A DNA stretch of 64,000 nucleotides, from NCBI GenBank assembly GCA_937773775.1, contig CALJVL010000014.1:1-64000 (forward strand), written 5' to 3'. The stretch comes from an uncultured Flavobacterium sp. Lineage in GTDB: Bacteria > Bacteroidota > Bacteroidia > Flavobacteriales > Flavobacteriaceae. The position numbers and the translations under genes were made by a program. The notes under the pieces were generated by a model. That model was not told the DNA's origin and searched no databases. It worked only from the letters and a program-made list of their open reading frames with translations. Positions 32,882 through 43,356 of the stretch are shown here, one piece after another (position 1 is the stretch's first letter; the number at the start of each line of letters is the position of its first letter).

Positions 32882-34348
32882 TTATATTTTCTTACGCATT
32901 CTTGCTACAGGAATGTCTAGTTGTTCTCTATATTTTGCGATAGTTCTTCTAGCAATTGGGTAGCCTTTTTCTTTTAGCAAATCGGCTAATTGATCATCTG
33001 GTAAAGGTTTTTTCTTGTCCTCTTCCTCAATGATATTCTGCAATATTTTTTTAATTTCAAGTGTCGATACATCTTCACCTTGGTCATTTTTCATCGCTTC
33101 AGAGAAGAATTCTTTAATCAGTTTCGTTCCATAAGGAGTTTCTACATATTTACTGTTGGCTACACGGGAAATAGTCGATATATCAAGGCCTACCAGGTCA
33201 GCAATGTCTTTTAGAATCATCGGTTTCAACTTGATCTCGTCACCATCTAGGAAATACTCTTCCTGATAATGCATGATGGCGTTCATTGTTACAAAAAGTG
33301 TTTCCTGACGCTGTCTAATGGCGTCAATAAACCATTTTGCGGAGTCCAGTTTTTGTTTGATAAACTGAACGGCATCTTTTTGTGTACCTGATTTATCCTT
33401 GGACTCCTTGTAAGTCTGCATCATTTCTTGATAATCTTTGGAAACATGCAGCGAAGGGGCATTTCTTCCATTTAAAGTCAATTCAAGTTCGCCATCTACA
33501 ATTCTAATGGCAAAATCGGGAACTACATTCTCTGTGATTTTATTATTACCCGTAAATGCTCCACCTGGTTTCGGGTTGAGTCTTTCTATTTCATGAATCG
33601 CTTTTTTTAGCTGCTCATTCGAAATATTATATTTCTGGATTAACTTGTCATAATGTTTTTTTGTAAAAGCATCAAACTGATTTTCGATAATATCAGTAGC
33701 CAGTTCCAGGTATTCTGTAGTGGTTTTATGTTTTAACTGTAACAGTAAACATTCTTGTAAATCTCGTGCGCCAACTCCTGAAGGTTCCAGTTCATGGATT
33801 ACGTGCAACATTCTCTCTACGGTCAGTTCATCAGTATAAGTTCCTTGAGTAAACGCCAAATCATCGACGATGTCAGCTACGCTTCTACGGATATACCCCA
33901 TGTCATCTATGCTTCCAACGAGAAATTCAGCGATATCCCTTTCGTCGTCATTCAAAATGAAAGTGTTTAACTGGTTGATCAAATCTTGATGAAAACTCAC
34001 TGGTGCTGCTAATGGAGACTCCCGTTCCTCATCATCATCACTGTAATTATTGGCTTGTGTTTTATAATCTGGAGTCTCGTCATTACTCAGATATTCGTCA
34101 ATATTAATGTCTTCGGCCTCGATTCTGTCGGATTCCGAATCGTCATAATCATCGTAATCTTCATTTTCATATTCATCCTTTTCGTATTCCTCTTCTTCTT
34201 TACCCGCTTCAAGAGCAGGGTTTTCATTCATTTCTTCGAGTAAACGTTGCTCAAAGGCTTGCGTTGGCAATTGAATTAACTTCATCAGCTGTATTTGCTG
34301 CGGAGATAATTTCTGAGATAATTTTAAATTTAAGAATTGCTTCAGCAT
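32882..34348 (-). CDS. rpoN: RNA polymerase sigma-54 factor
   Basis: 488 residues. Region I is the Gln/Leu-rich start with LKLSQKLSPQQIQLMKLIQL. Region II (about 45-95) is a very acidic Asp/Glu/Tyr stretch. The core-binding domain and the HTH (LKDIADLVGLDISTISRVAN) follow, and the C-terminal RpoN box is ARRTIAKYREQLDIP. It directs transcription that needs AAA+ activators; no sigma-54 activator gene is in the window. It is downstream of asnS on the same strand. Confidence 0.95.
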   Translation of the reverse strand: MLKQFLNLKLSQKLSPQQIQLMKLIQLPTQAFEQRLLEEMNENPALEAGKEEEEYEKDEYENEDYDDYDDSESDRIEAEDINIDEYLSNDETPDYKTQANNYSDDDEERESPLAAPVSFHQDLINQLNTFILNDDERDIAEFLVGSIDDMGYIRRSVADIVDDLAFTQGTYTDELTVERMLHVIHELEPSGVGARDLQECLLLQLKHKTTTEYLELATDIIENQFDAFTKKHYDKLIQKYNISNEQLKKAIHEIERLNPKPGGAFTGNNKITENVVPDFAIRIVDGELELTLNGRNAPSLHVSKDYQEMMQTYKESKDKSGTQKDAVQFIKQKLDSAKWFIDAIRQRQETLFVTMNAIMHYQEEYFLDGDEIKLKPMILKDIADLVGLDISTISRVANSKYVETPYGTKLIKEFFSEAMKNDQGEDVSTLEIKKILQNIIEEEDKKKPLPDDQLADLLKEKGYPIARRTIAKYREQLDIPVARMRKKI

Positions 34349-34359
34349 TAAGTTTAATC

Positions 34360-34407
34360 GTTTATTCGGTTAATCGTTTATTTGGTTAAGCAATTAACCG
34401 AATAAAC
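34360..34407. repeat. palindromic repeat TTATTCGGTTAA, copy 1
   Basis: gtttattcggttaat at 34360-34374 is the exact inverted complement of attaaccgaataaac at 34393-34407, with a further partial copy in the loop. A similar hairpin follows tyrS at 58789. Confidence 0.6.
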
Positions 34408-34411
34408 TTTT

Positions 34412-35848
34412 TTAAAACTCTGCGTTCATTGGTGTTCTCGGAAAAGGAATTACATCACGTATATTAGTCATTCCAGTTACAAACAGCACCAATCTTTCAA
34501 ATCCAAGACCAAAACCAGAGTGGACTGATGAACCAAATCTTCTTGTGTCAAGGTACCACCATAATTCTTGTTCATCGATTCCTAAAGCTTTCATTTTTTC
34601 GACCAATACATCAAAACGCTCTTCTCTTTGAGAACCTCCTACAATTTCACCAATTCCTGGGAAAAGGATGTCCATCGCGCGAACTGTTTTTCCGTCTTCG
34701 TTCAAACGCATGTAAAATGCTTTGATATTAGCAGGGTAATCAAATAAGATTACCGGACATTTAAAGTGTTTTTCAACTAAATAACGTTCGTGTTCTGATT
34801 GTAAATCAGCTCCCCATTCGTTAATGATATAATTGAATTTTTTCTTTTTATTTGGAGTACAATTTCTCAAAATATCTATAGCTTCAGTATAAGATACACG
34901 CTTGAAATTATTTTCTAAAACAAAATTTAATTTGTCTAATAAAGCCATTTCGCTTCTTTCCGCCTGTGGTCTTGATTTCTCTTCATCTAGCAATCTTCCT
35001 TCCAGAAATTTCAAATCGTCTGGACATTTGTCTAAAACATATTTGATTACGTACTGAATAAAATCTTCAGCCAAATCCATATTGTCGTTCAAATCATTAA
35101 AAGCCACTTCGGGCTCAATCATCCAGAATTCAGCTAAATGGCGAGAAGTATTTGAGTTTTCTGCTCTAAAAGTCGGCCCAAAAGTATATACTTGGCCCAA
35201 AGCCATAGCATAGGTTTCGGCTTCCAGCTGGCCGGAAACGGTAAGGTTTGTTTCCTTGCCAAAAAAATCTTCTTTGTAATTTACCTTTCCATCTTCAGTT
35301 CTTGGAGTGCCGTCAAATGGTAAAGCTGTAACTTTAAACATTTCACCTGCACCTTCCGCATCAGATCCCGTTATGATTGGTGTGTTTACATAAACAAAGC
35401 CTTTTTCTTGAAAATAACTATGAACGGCAAACGATAAAACCGAACGCACGCGCATGATTGCGCCAAACATATTTGTACGTACACGCAAATGTGCATTTTC
35501 ACGTAAGTAATCCAAGCTTGGTTTGTTCTTTGGTTGTATAGGGAATTTCTCTGCATCGGAATCTCCTAATATTTCCAGCTTGTTAACTTGAATTTCAACT
35601 TTCTGACCAGCACCTTTACTCTCGACCAAAGTTCCTGTTACAGAAATAGCGGATCCAGTAGTTATTCTCTTCAACGTTTCATCGGGAGTGTTCTCAAAAT
35701 CGACAACACATTGTATATTGTTGATGGTAGAACCATCATTTAAAGCGATAAATTGATTGTTTCTAAAAGTTCTCACCCAACCTTTTGCATTTACTTCATG
35801 AAGCGTGGTTGTACTGTCTAGTAAGTCTTTAACTTTTGTATGTCTCAT
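34412..35848 (-). CDS. asnS: asparaginyl-tRNA synthetase
   Basis: A class IIb aminoacyl-tRNA synthetase. The 478-residue protein has the N-terminal OB-fold anticodon domain (about 1-105; [18 protein letters not shown]), then motif 1 near [20 protein letters not shown], motif 2 [20 protein letters not shown] and motif 3 [24 protein letters not shown] is typical for AsnRS rather than AspRS. It has its own promoter just upstream. Confidence 0.96.
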   Translation of the reverse strand: MRHTKVKDLLDSTTTLHEVNAKGWVRTFRNNQFIALNDGSTINNIQCVVDFENTPDETLKRITTGSAISVTGTLVESKGAGQKVEIQVNKLEILGDSDAEKFPIQPKNKPSLDYLRENAHLRVRTNMFGAIMRVRSVLSFAVHSYFQEKGFVYVNTPIITGSDAEGAGEMFKVTALPFDGTPRTEDGKVNYKEDFFGKETNLTVSGQLEAETYAMALGQVYTFGPTFRAENSNTSRHLAEFWMIEPEVAFNDLNDNMDLAEDFIQYVIKYVLDKCPDDLKFLEGRLLDEEKSRPQAERSEMALLDKLNFVLENNFKRVSYTEAIDILRNCTPNKKKKFNYIINEWGADLQSEHERYLVEKHFKCPVILFDYPANIKAFYMRLNEDGKTVRAMDILFPGIGEIVGGSQREERFDVLVEKMKALGIDEQELWWYLDTRRFGSSVHSGFGLGFERLVLFVTGMTNIRDVIPFPRTPMNAEF

Positions 35849-35892
35849 TTAATTGTATAATTGATATTAAAAATTCTGGTTCAATCGAATTA

Positions 35893-35900
35893 CAAATATA
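35893..35900 (-). promoter_or_regulatory. -7 promoter box for asnS
   Basis: TATATTTG on the minus strand, 45 bp before the asnS ATG. Confidence 0.55.
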
Positions 35901-35940
35901 ATCGATTTCTTTTAAATGTCATTGTTGTGATGGTGTATTC

Positions 35941-36020
35941 AGAAGCTATTTCCCGTTACTCGCTTTATCTTTTACTGATTAAAGAAATCAGTAAAAGGAT
36001 GCCGCTGCTATCGGGGCTAA
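35941..36020. repeat. dispersed structured repeat, copy 2
   Basis: Starts agaagctattt and ends cggggctaa. The centre is a perfect hairpin, cttttactgatt/aatcagtaaaag. It matches 24895-24972 in its outer parts. Confidence 0.65.
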
Positions 36021-36100
36021 GAAAATGGAATGATTTGTGTTTTTTTCAAGCGATTATTTTCTCCTTTATATATCAGATTTACTGAAGAATTAGGATGGAA

Positions 36101-38513
36101 TTATTTAGCTGAATTATCGTTTTCTTCATCAAGATTACTCAAAACATCAATTTTAGGTTCGATGAATTCTTGTTCGTTGGCCAAGGATTTGTTTAATGTC
36201 AATACCAAACAAGGTAGCAACATTAGATTCGATAGCATTCCGAAGATTAAGGTAACGGCCACTAATCCCCCAAGAGCCACTGTACCCCCAAAATCAGACA
36301 ACATGAAAACGGAGAATCCAGCGAATAAAACTACCGAAGTATAGAACATGCTTACTCCAGACTCTTTTATGGTTGCAAAAACAGATTTTTTTATCTTCCA
36401 GTCATTATTTGTCAATTCCTGGCGGTATTGAGCCAGAAAGTGAATGGTGTCATCAACTGAAAGTCCAAACGCAATGCTAAAAACCAATATGGTAGAGGGC
36501 TTGAGCGGAATTCCAAAATAGCCCATCAATCCAGCGGTTATCATCAGCGGCAATAAATTAGGAATTAAAGAAACCACAACCATTTTGAAAGATCGAAACA
36601 TGAAAACCATCAAAAGTGATATCAGTAAAATTGCAAAAAGCAGTGAAGTTACTAAGTTGTCAAGCAGGTATTTTGTTCCTTTTTCAAAGACCAACGCTTT
36701 TCCGGTCATTACGACTTTATAGCGATCAGAAGGGAATACTTCATTGATTTTGGTCCAAAGTTTAGTTTCAATTTTCTTCATGTTTCCGGTTGCAATATCT
36801 CTCATGAAAGTAGTGATTCGTGCCACCTGTCCGGTACTGTCGACATAACTTTTCATGATGTTATTCTCGGTGTCTTTGGTCGCATTTTTTGCGTAACTTA
36901 AAATGAAGCTTTGTTCTTGGGAAGTGGGCAAATCGTAGTATTCCGGGTTCCCGTTATAATAGGCCTGTTTTGAGTATTTAACCAAATTGAGAATAGAAAT
37001 GGGTTTAGAAAGTTCGGGGATTTCCTCGATTGTTTTCTGAAGTTCATCCATTTTTTTCAAGGTAGACAGCTTCATGACCCCTTTTTTTCTTTTGGTGTCA
37101 ATGGTGATTTCAAGGGGCATTATTCCTTCAAATTCTTTTTCGAAGAAAAGGATGTCTTGAAAGAACCCTGTGTTCTTTGGCATGTCTTCGATCAAACTAC
37201 CCGAGGTCTTAATTTTAAAAGCGCCAATAGCACTTATTAAAAACAAAAAGATAGCTACTGCATATACATAACGTCTGTTATATGTCACCATTTTTTCTAT
37301 CCAAGCCATGAAAATGCGCGTATAATTGCGGCTTAAATGTTCCAAATGCTTCTTTTTTGGAATAGGTTGATAGCTATAATAAATGGGGATAATGATGAGG
37401 CATAAAAAGAACAAAGCAATAATACTCAAAGAGGAAATGACACCAAATTCTCTTAGCAACTCACTTTGGGTAACGATAAAAGTGGCAAATCCAGCGGCCG
37501 TAGTCAAGTTCGTCATCAGGGTCGCTGTTCCCACTTTCGTAATTACCCTTTGTAACGCGCGCGCTTTGTTACCGTGGGAAATAAATTCTTGTTGGTACTT
37601 ATTGGTCAGAAAAATGCAATTGGGAATTCCAATGACGATAACCAATGAAGGGGACTAGTGCGGTAAGGACCGTAATTTCAAAATGGAATAAACCAAGAAG
37701 TCCAAAGGTCCACATTACGCCAATTACGACGATAACTATTGAAATTAAAGTAGCTCGAAACGAGCGAAAAAAGAAAAAGAAAATTAGTGAAGTGATCAAT
37801 AGAGATGCTCCTATAAATAGACTAATCTCGTCAGTGATACTTTTTGCATTCAATGTCCTAATATACGGCATTCCCGATACCCGTAATTCAATACCTGTTT
37901 CTTTTTCAAAAGCCTCAATTTTTGGGATAAAATCATTTAAAATATAATCTCTGCGACCTGGGGTGTTTACAATTTGCTTGTCTAAATAAATTGCTGAACG
38001 AATAGTTCCGTTTTTTTTATTGAAAAGTAATCCTTCATAAAAAGGCATTTTCCCAAACAACTCTTTCTTTATCGACGTAAGATACTCTTGATTTATAGTT
38101 TTGGTTTGATCTACTAAAGGAACTAATTCAAAAGTCTGAAGACTTTCGTTTTTCTGAAGTTTTTTCAAATCACTGATGGAAACAATAAGGTCAACTTCTT
38201 TATGGGATTTGATATCCCTCATCAATCTATCCCAAGCAGCAAACGCTTTTGGCGTAAAGAAAGTGTCGTCCTTAACCCCTACAACAATTAAATTACCTTC
38301 TTCCCCAAACATATCCAAAAAAGCATTGTATTCTTTATTTACAATGTGAGTATCAGGAAGTAAGTTAGCTTCTGTAAAAGAAAACCGAATGTTTTTCCAT
38401 TGCAGGGCTAAAAACACGGTTAATAAGACAATAACACCAAGTATAACAATTCTATTTTTAAGCACGATTCTGGCGATTAGCGCCCAGAAATCCACTTTTG
38501 ACTTCTTTTTCAT
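36101..38513 (-). CDS. RND/MMPL family transporter (one frameshift)
   Basis: A large membrane exporter of the RND (SSD/MMPL) class with two repeats of one TM helix, a periplasmic loop and five TM helices. The N-terminal half (from MKKKSKVDFWALIARIVLKN) runs to VLTALVPF, where the frame breaks at the CCCC run near 37641-37644. Removing one C gives ALVPSLVIVIGIPNCIFLTN and continues into the second half with the proton-relay GLSVDDTIHFLAQYRQ. The total is about 803 residues. Homologues move lipids or hopanoids; the substrate here is unknown. A homopolymer sequencing error is likely. Confidence 0.88.
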
Positions 38514-38710
38514 AAATGTATTAAATGGGTGCAAATGTAGTGAAAACCACCACTAAACAGGAGGTTTGTTTAAAAACTTTCACGCTGTTTTTAAGCTAAA
38601 TGCTTGTTTTTGAATTTCTCATAAAACTTAATTTGACTGTTGTAAAACATATGTTAGAATTTCACATCTTTGTGTAGGTGTTAAAATGACATAGCTATCA
38701 TAAAAGGAAT

Positions 38711-40981
38711 ATGAAAAAACATAAAAACAGCTTGTTTTATTTCAGTGTTACGGGTGGTTTTACCGTTTTGATTTATTGGATACTCACCAAGGGAAAACAA
38801 TTGCAGGGAGGAAAGATCGTTGCTGTATCAGACATAGGGAGTAATAGCTGGAATGAATTCTTGACAGCATTGCATGAAAACTTTCAAGATCCTTTGGCCA
38901 TATTATTGTCTCAGATAGTAATGATAATTTTAGTGGCTCGTCTTTTTGGTTGGGTTTTTAAAAAAATTGGACAACCCACGGTTATTGGCGAAATTATAGC
39001 GGGAATCGTTCTAGGCCCATCCTTGGTAGGACGCTATTTCCCTGGATTTTCGGCCGCTTTATTTCCTGTTGAATCCTTAGGGAATTTAAAATTCCTAAGT
39101 CAAGTCGGTCTTATTCTTTTCATGTTTGTCATAGGAATGGAGCTTGATATAAAAATCCTTAAAAACAAAGCTAGCGAGGCAATTGTGATCAGTCATGCGA
39201 GTATAGTTATTCCTTTCGCAATGGGCATTGGACTGTCTTATTTCGTTTATAATAAATTTGCTCCAGTGGGGATTGAGTTTCTTTCTTTTAGTTTGTTTAT
39301 GGGAATCGCCATGAGTATAACCGCTTTTCCGGTGCTGGCGCGAATTGTTCAAGAAAGAGAGATTCATAAAACGAAGCTAGGGGCTATTGTTATTACTTGT
39401 GCAGCGGCAGATGACATTACCGCTTGGTGCCTTCTGGCCGTGGTAATTGCAATAGTAAAAGCGGGAAACTTCGTTGGGTCGTTGTATGTAATTTCGCTTG
39501 CGGTACTTTATGTGCTTGCTATGATCTTTATCGTAAAGCCTTTTCTGAAAAGAATTGGTGATTTATATGCTTCAAAGGCTAGTATTGGAAAACCAGTGAT
39601 AGCCATTTTTTTTCTCTTTTTGATTCTGTCGTCTTATGCTACTGAGGTAATCGGAATTCATGCGCTATTTGGAGCTTTTATGATGGGCTCTATCATGCCC
39701 GATGTTTCTAAATTCAGGATGATATTTATAGACAAAGTAGAGGATGTTGCTGTCATTCTTTTACTTCCTTTGTTTTTTGTTTACACGGGGTTACAAACAG
39801 AAATAGGGCTTATCAATGACCCTTATTTATGGAAAGTAACCGCAGCTATTATCGCAGTCGCCGTTGTCGGGAAGTTTCTAGGAAGTGCTTTGACTGCGCG
39901 CTTTGTAGGGCAAAACTGGAAAGATAGTTTAACCATTGGTGCTTTAATGAATACTAGGGGGTTAATGGAATTAATTGTATTAAATATAGGACTGGAATTA
40001 AAGGTTCTTACCCCAGAAGTATTTGCGATGATGGTAATAATGGCATTAGTAACAACTTTCATGACTGGTCCTGCATTAGACTTTATTAATTTTATTTTTA
40101 AAAATAAAGATATCGCCGAAATCGAGGAAGTTACAAGTCAGAATAAATACCGAATACTCTTCGCGTTTGGGAATAATGAGAAGGGGAAGTCGTTATTGCG
40201 ATTAGCAAATAGCTTGACAAGAAAACAAAAAAACAGCTCTGATATCACCGCTATGCATTTTTCGTTGAGTGATGAGTTGCATTCGTTCAATTTGGAAGAC
40301 AAAGAAAAAAGTAGTTTTGATCCTATTTTTAAAGAGTCGGGGCACTTGAATATGAAAATAGCCACTATTTTTAAGCTTACCAATGATATTGAAAACGAAA
40401 TTGTTGATATCGCTAATCATGGAGATTATGATCTTCTATTGGTCGGCTTGGGAAAATCTATTTTTGAAGGCACGTTGCTTGGAAGAGTAGTGGGATTCAC
40501 AACCAGAATTATCAATCCGGATCGGTTGATGGACAAATTCACGGGTAAGGAAGGCTTGTTCGAAAATTCTCCTTTTGATGAAAGAACCAGGCAGATCGTA
40601 GCGAAAACGAAGTTACCGTTGGGAATCTTGATTGACAAAGAATTGCAAGAAATAGACCAAGTTTTTATTCCCGTTTTTAAATCGGAGGATTCCTTGTTGA
40701 TTGATTATGCTCAAAAACTGATCAGCAACAACAATTCTAAAATAGTGGTTTTGGATGTGAACGGTCACGTTCGTGCCAATTTTGTTATTCAAAGTGCCAT
40801 AAACTCATTGGAACAAAAATATCCGAACAATATGGAGATTGTGTCGGAAAGCATGGTTGACACAACGTTTTTGGAAAACCAGGATCTTATGATGATTAGT
40901 CTTGAGAGTTGGAAAATTTTAATAGATTCAGATGCTAACTGGCTAAGTGGTGTTCAGTCTGTTCTGATTATTAAACACTAG
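38711..40981 (+). CDS. cation:proton antiporter (CPA2/KefB-like) with C-terminal USP-like domain
   Basis: 756 residues. One N-terminal hydrophobic segment is followed by the 12-13 TM helices of a Na+/H+ exchanger: FKKIGQPTVIGEIIAGIVLG, FLSQVGLILFMFVIGMELDI, and TCAAADDITAWCLLAVVIAI with the AADD transport aspartates. From about residue 465 a soluble tail resembles tandem universal-stress-protein domains (YRILFAFGNNEKGKSLLRLA; DYDLLLVGLGKS). No RCK/TrkA-N nucleotide motif is obvious. It probably exports Na+ or K+ in exchange for protons. Confidence 0.9.
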   Translation: MKKHKNSLFYFSVTGGFTVLIYWILTKGKQLQGGKIVAVSDIGSNSWNEFLTALHENFQDPLAILLSQIVMIILVARLFGWVFKKIGQPTVIGEIIAGIVLGPSLVGRYFPGFSAALFPVESLGNLKFLSQVGLILFMFVIGMELDIKILKNKASEAIVISHASIVIPFAMGIGLSYFVYNKFAPVGIEFLSFSLFMGIAMSITAFPVLARIVQEREIHKTKLGAIVITCAAADDITAWCLLAVVIAIVKAGNFVGSLYVISLAVLYVLAMIFIVKPFLKRIGDLYASKASIGKPVIAIFFLFLILSSYATEVIGIHALFGAFMMGSIMPDVSKFRMIFIDKVEDVAVILLLPLFFVYTGLQTEIGLINDPYLWKVTAAIIAVAVVGKFLGSALTARFVGQNWKDSLTIGALMNTRGLMELIVLNIGLELKVLTPEVFAMMVIMALVTTFMTGPALDFINFIFKNKDIAEIEEVTSQNKYRILFAFGNNEKGKSLLRLANSLTRKQKNSSDITAMHFSLSDELHSFNLEDKEKSSFDPIFKESGHLNMKIATIFKLTNDIENEIVDIANHGDYDLLLVGLGKSIFEGTLLGRVVGFTTRIINPDRLMDKFTGKEGLFENSPFDERTRQIVAKTKLPLGILIDKELQEIDQVFIPVFKSEDSLLIDYAQKLISNNNSKIVVLDVNGHVRANFVIQSAINSLEQKYPNNMEIVSESMVDTTFLENQDLMMISLESWKILIDSDANWLSGVQSVLIIKH

Positions 40982-40997
40982 GAAATATTATAAAAAA

Positions 40998-41030
40998 ATA
41001 TCCGTCCAGTTAAGATAACGAGACGGATAT
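40998..41030 (-). terminator. terminator after frr
   Basis: atatccgtc pairs with gacggatat; read on the minus strand it is followed by a T run. It lies between the convergent antiporter gene and frr. Confidence 0.75.
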
Positions 41031-41050
41031 TAATGTTGAATTTATGAAAT

Positions 41051-41615
41051 TTATACTTTCATGATCTCGGCTTCTTTCGTTACAAGAAGTTCATCTACTT
41101 TCCTGATAAAACTATTGGTTAAGTTTTGAACATCTTCTTCTGCACTTTTACAAATGTCTTCAGATGTTCCATCTTTTTCCAATTTTTTAATCTCCGTATT
41201 GGCATCTTTACGCGCATTTCGAACACCAACTTTAGCATCTTCAGCTTCCACTTTTGCTTGTTTGGCGAGATCGCGTCTTCTTTCCTCAGTTAATGCAGGA
41301 ACACTTATAATAATTACATCACCATTATTCATAGGGTTAAAACCAATATTAGCAATCATAATTGCTTTTTCGATGGGGTGCAACATGTTTTTTTCAAAAG
41401 GCTGCAAAGGTTATCGTTCTTGCGTCTGGAACACTGATTTTTGATACTTGCGAAAGCGGCGTTGCTGAACCGTAGTAATCAACAAAAACACTTCCTAACA
41501 TAGCGGGAGATGCTTTACCAGCACGAATGTTTAAAAATTCTTTTTCTAAGTGAGCAATAGAGCCAATCATTGATTCTTTTGTGCTATCTAATATAAATTC
41601 AATTTCTTCAGTCAT
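41051..41615 (-). CDS. frr: ribosome recycling factor (one frameshift)
   Basis: RRF splits the post-termination ribosome together with EF-G. The first frame reads MTEEIEFILDSTKESM, then HLEKEFLNIRAGKASPAMLG and VPDARTITF and breaks near 41405. Removing one T from the TTT run gives ITLQPFEKNMLHPIEKAIM and joins the second frame, which has NPMNNGDVIIISVPALTEER and RRDLAKQAKVEAEDAKVGVR. Corrected length is 187, normal for the family. frr is essential and normally single-copy, so this indel is most simply a sequencing error. It is downstream of pyrH, the standard bacterial order. Confidence 0.92.
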
Positions 41616-41627
41616 AACTTTTTATTT

Positions 41628-41657
41628 AGTGGTCAGTGATCAGTATGCAGTGATCGG
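41628..41657. repeat. short tandem CAGTGATC-type repeat
   Basis: agtggtcagtgatcagtatgcagtgatcgg: degenerate repeats of the word cagtgatc between pyrH and frr. Confidence 0.4.
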
Positions 41658-41690
41658 TTTTACTGCAAATTCATCACCGCTTTCTGCTAA

Positions 41691-42398
41691 CTATATATTT
41701 ACTACGGTTCCTATGTTTTCTCCTTCGCATATTTTCTCAAGATTTCCTTGTTTATTCATATTGAAAATTACTATGGGCAATTTGTTTTCTTGGCTTAAAG
41801 TGAATGCAGTTGAGTCCATCACGTTCAGCCCTTTTTTAATTACATCTTCAAATGAAATAGTATCAAATTTTACTGCGGAAGTATTTTTCTCCGGGTCAGA
41901 ATCATAAACACCATCCACTCTGGTTCCTTTAAGAATAACATCAGCATGAATTTCAACACCTCGCAAAACGGCTGCTGTATCTGTTGTGAAATAAGGGTTT
42001 CCGGTGCCGGCTCCAAAAATCACAATTCTGCCTTTTTCAAGATGGCGAACCGCTCTTCTTTTTATGTAAGGTTCTGCAATGGCTTCGATCTTCAATGCCG
42101 TTTGCAAACGAGTTAGCATTCCTTTGTCTTCTAATGCTCCTTGTAATGCCATTCCGTTAATAACAGTGGCGAGCATTCCCATGTAGTCTCCTTGTACTCT
42201 ATCCATTCCATTGCTGGCTCCAGCAACACCTCTAAAAATATTTCCGCCACCTATCACAATGGCGATTTCAACCCCTTTATTGTGGATCTTTTTGATTTCT
42301 TCGGCGTATTCAGCTAATCTCACTGGGTCAATACCGTATTGTCTATCGCCCATTAAAGCTTCGCCACTTAATTTCAGAAGAATTCTTTTGTATTTCAT
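41691..42398 (-). CDS. pyrH: UMP kinase
   Basis: A hexameric amino-acid-kinase-fold enzyme that phosphorylates UMP to UDP. The 235-residue protein has [46 protein letters not shown], the [20 protein letters not shown] motif and [16 protein letters not shown]. It is first in the pyrH-frr operon and is preceded by a good -7 box. Confidence 0.96.
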   Translation of the reverse strand: MKYKRILLKLSGEALMGDRQYGIDPVRLAEYAEEIKKIHNKGVEIAIVIGGGNIFRGVAGASNGMDRVQGDYMGMLATVINGMALQGALEDKGMLTRLQTALKIEAIAEPYIKRRAVRHLEKGRIVIFGAGTGNPYFTTDTAAVLRGVEIHADVILKGTRVDGVYDSDPEKNTSAVKFDTISFEDVIKKGLNVMDSTAFTLSQENKLPIVIFNMNKQGNLEKICEGENIGTVVNI

Positions 42399-42420
42399 GT
42401 GTTTGTTGAGTTGTTTCGTG

Positions 42421-42428
42421 CAAATATA
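42421..42428 (-). promoter_or_regulatory. -7 promoter box for pyrH-frr
   Basis: TATATTTG on the minus strand followed by the start-like gcac, 22 bp before the ATG. Confidence 0.6.
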
Positions 42429-42466
42429 GTCATATTCTTTTTTTTTGAAATAGCGTCGCCAAAGTT

Positions 42467-43246
42467 TTATAGATTAAGTTTTTCATAAGAGGTTTTCGCT
42501 GCTTCATATCCGATATTAAAAATGGCATCCATTTTAAGTCTGTTCATTTCAAATGTACTGTAAAGAGTTAACTCTGTAGGTTCAATTACCCAATCGCAGA
42601 TGCTAAATTTTTGCAGATTTGTGTTTGCAGAAAGAATATCAAAAGCCCTTGAGGTAACTGCTCTTATGGAATTCAGATCTTTAGCTTCTATTTTTTGTAC
42701 GGGACTTACGTAAACGCCGATTATGATTTCGCATTGTCCTTGTAAAATATCTGTTGGGAAATGATTTAAAATACCGCCGTCGCTATAATGTTCTCCTCTT
42801 ATTTCAAAAGGGGAGATTACTCCAGGAAAAGCTGATGATGCTAAAAGAGCATCGATGATTTTCGTTTCCGAATCAAAAATTTTCAATCTTCCTTTAACCA
42901 TGTCTGTTGCCGTAATTTGCGTAGGAATATTTAACTCGCCAATCACCGCATCTTTAAAAATAGCATAAAAATCATTTCTAAATGAATCCGAATCGATAAA
43001 ACCGGCTTTTTTGAAAGTGAAATGTCTCCATTGAAAAAGGTATATGGACTTAAAAAAATCTAAAATTTCATCGGGGGTTTTCCCCCAAGCATACATAGCG
43101 CCTACTATTGATCCGGCGCTTGTCCCAGCAATCCGATTTGGGCGAATGTTTTTTTCTTCCAAGAATTTTAAGGCCCCGGCGTGAGCCAAACCTTTTGATC
43201 CGCCGCCGGAGAGTGCAAGGCCAATCGATTTTGAAGCTAAATTCAT
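42467..43246 (-). CDS. patatin-like phospholipase family protein
   Basis: A 259-residue serine acyl hydrolase of the RssA/patatin type. It has the oxyanion loop [20 protein letters not shown], the nucleophile elbow [13 protein letters not shown] (GxSxG), and the Asp of the catalytic dyad in [11 protein letters not shown]. No signal peptide, so probably cytosolic or peripheral. The substrate is unknown. It is divergent from the following thioredoxin-like gene. Confidence 0.92.
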   Translation of the reverse strand: MNLASKSIGLALSGGGSKGLAHAGALKFLEEKNIRPNRIAGTSAGSIVGAMYAWGKTPDEILDFFKSIYLFQWRHFTFKKAGFIDSDSFRNDFYAIFKDAVIGELNIPTQITATDMVKGRLKIFDSETKIIDALLASSAFPGVISPFEIRGEHYSDGGILNHFPTDILQGQCEIIIGVYVSPVQKIEAKDLNSIRAVTSRAFDILSANTNLQKFSICDWVIEPTELTLYSTFEMNRLKMDAIFNIGYEAAKTSYEKLNL

Positions 43247-43356
43247 CTCCTTTTATTAGTTTTTTATAAAATTACACTTTTTGTTTACTTGGATATGATT
43301 TTTATCATATTTAAAACGGCTAAATTATTTTAACTTTACTTGTATAAAAAGAAAAC

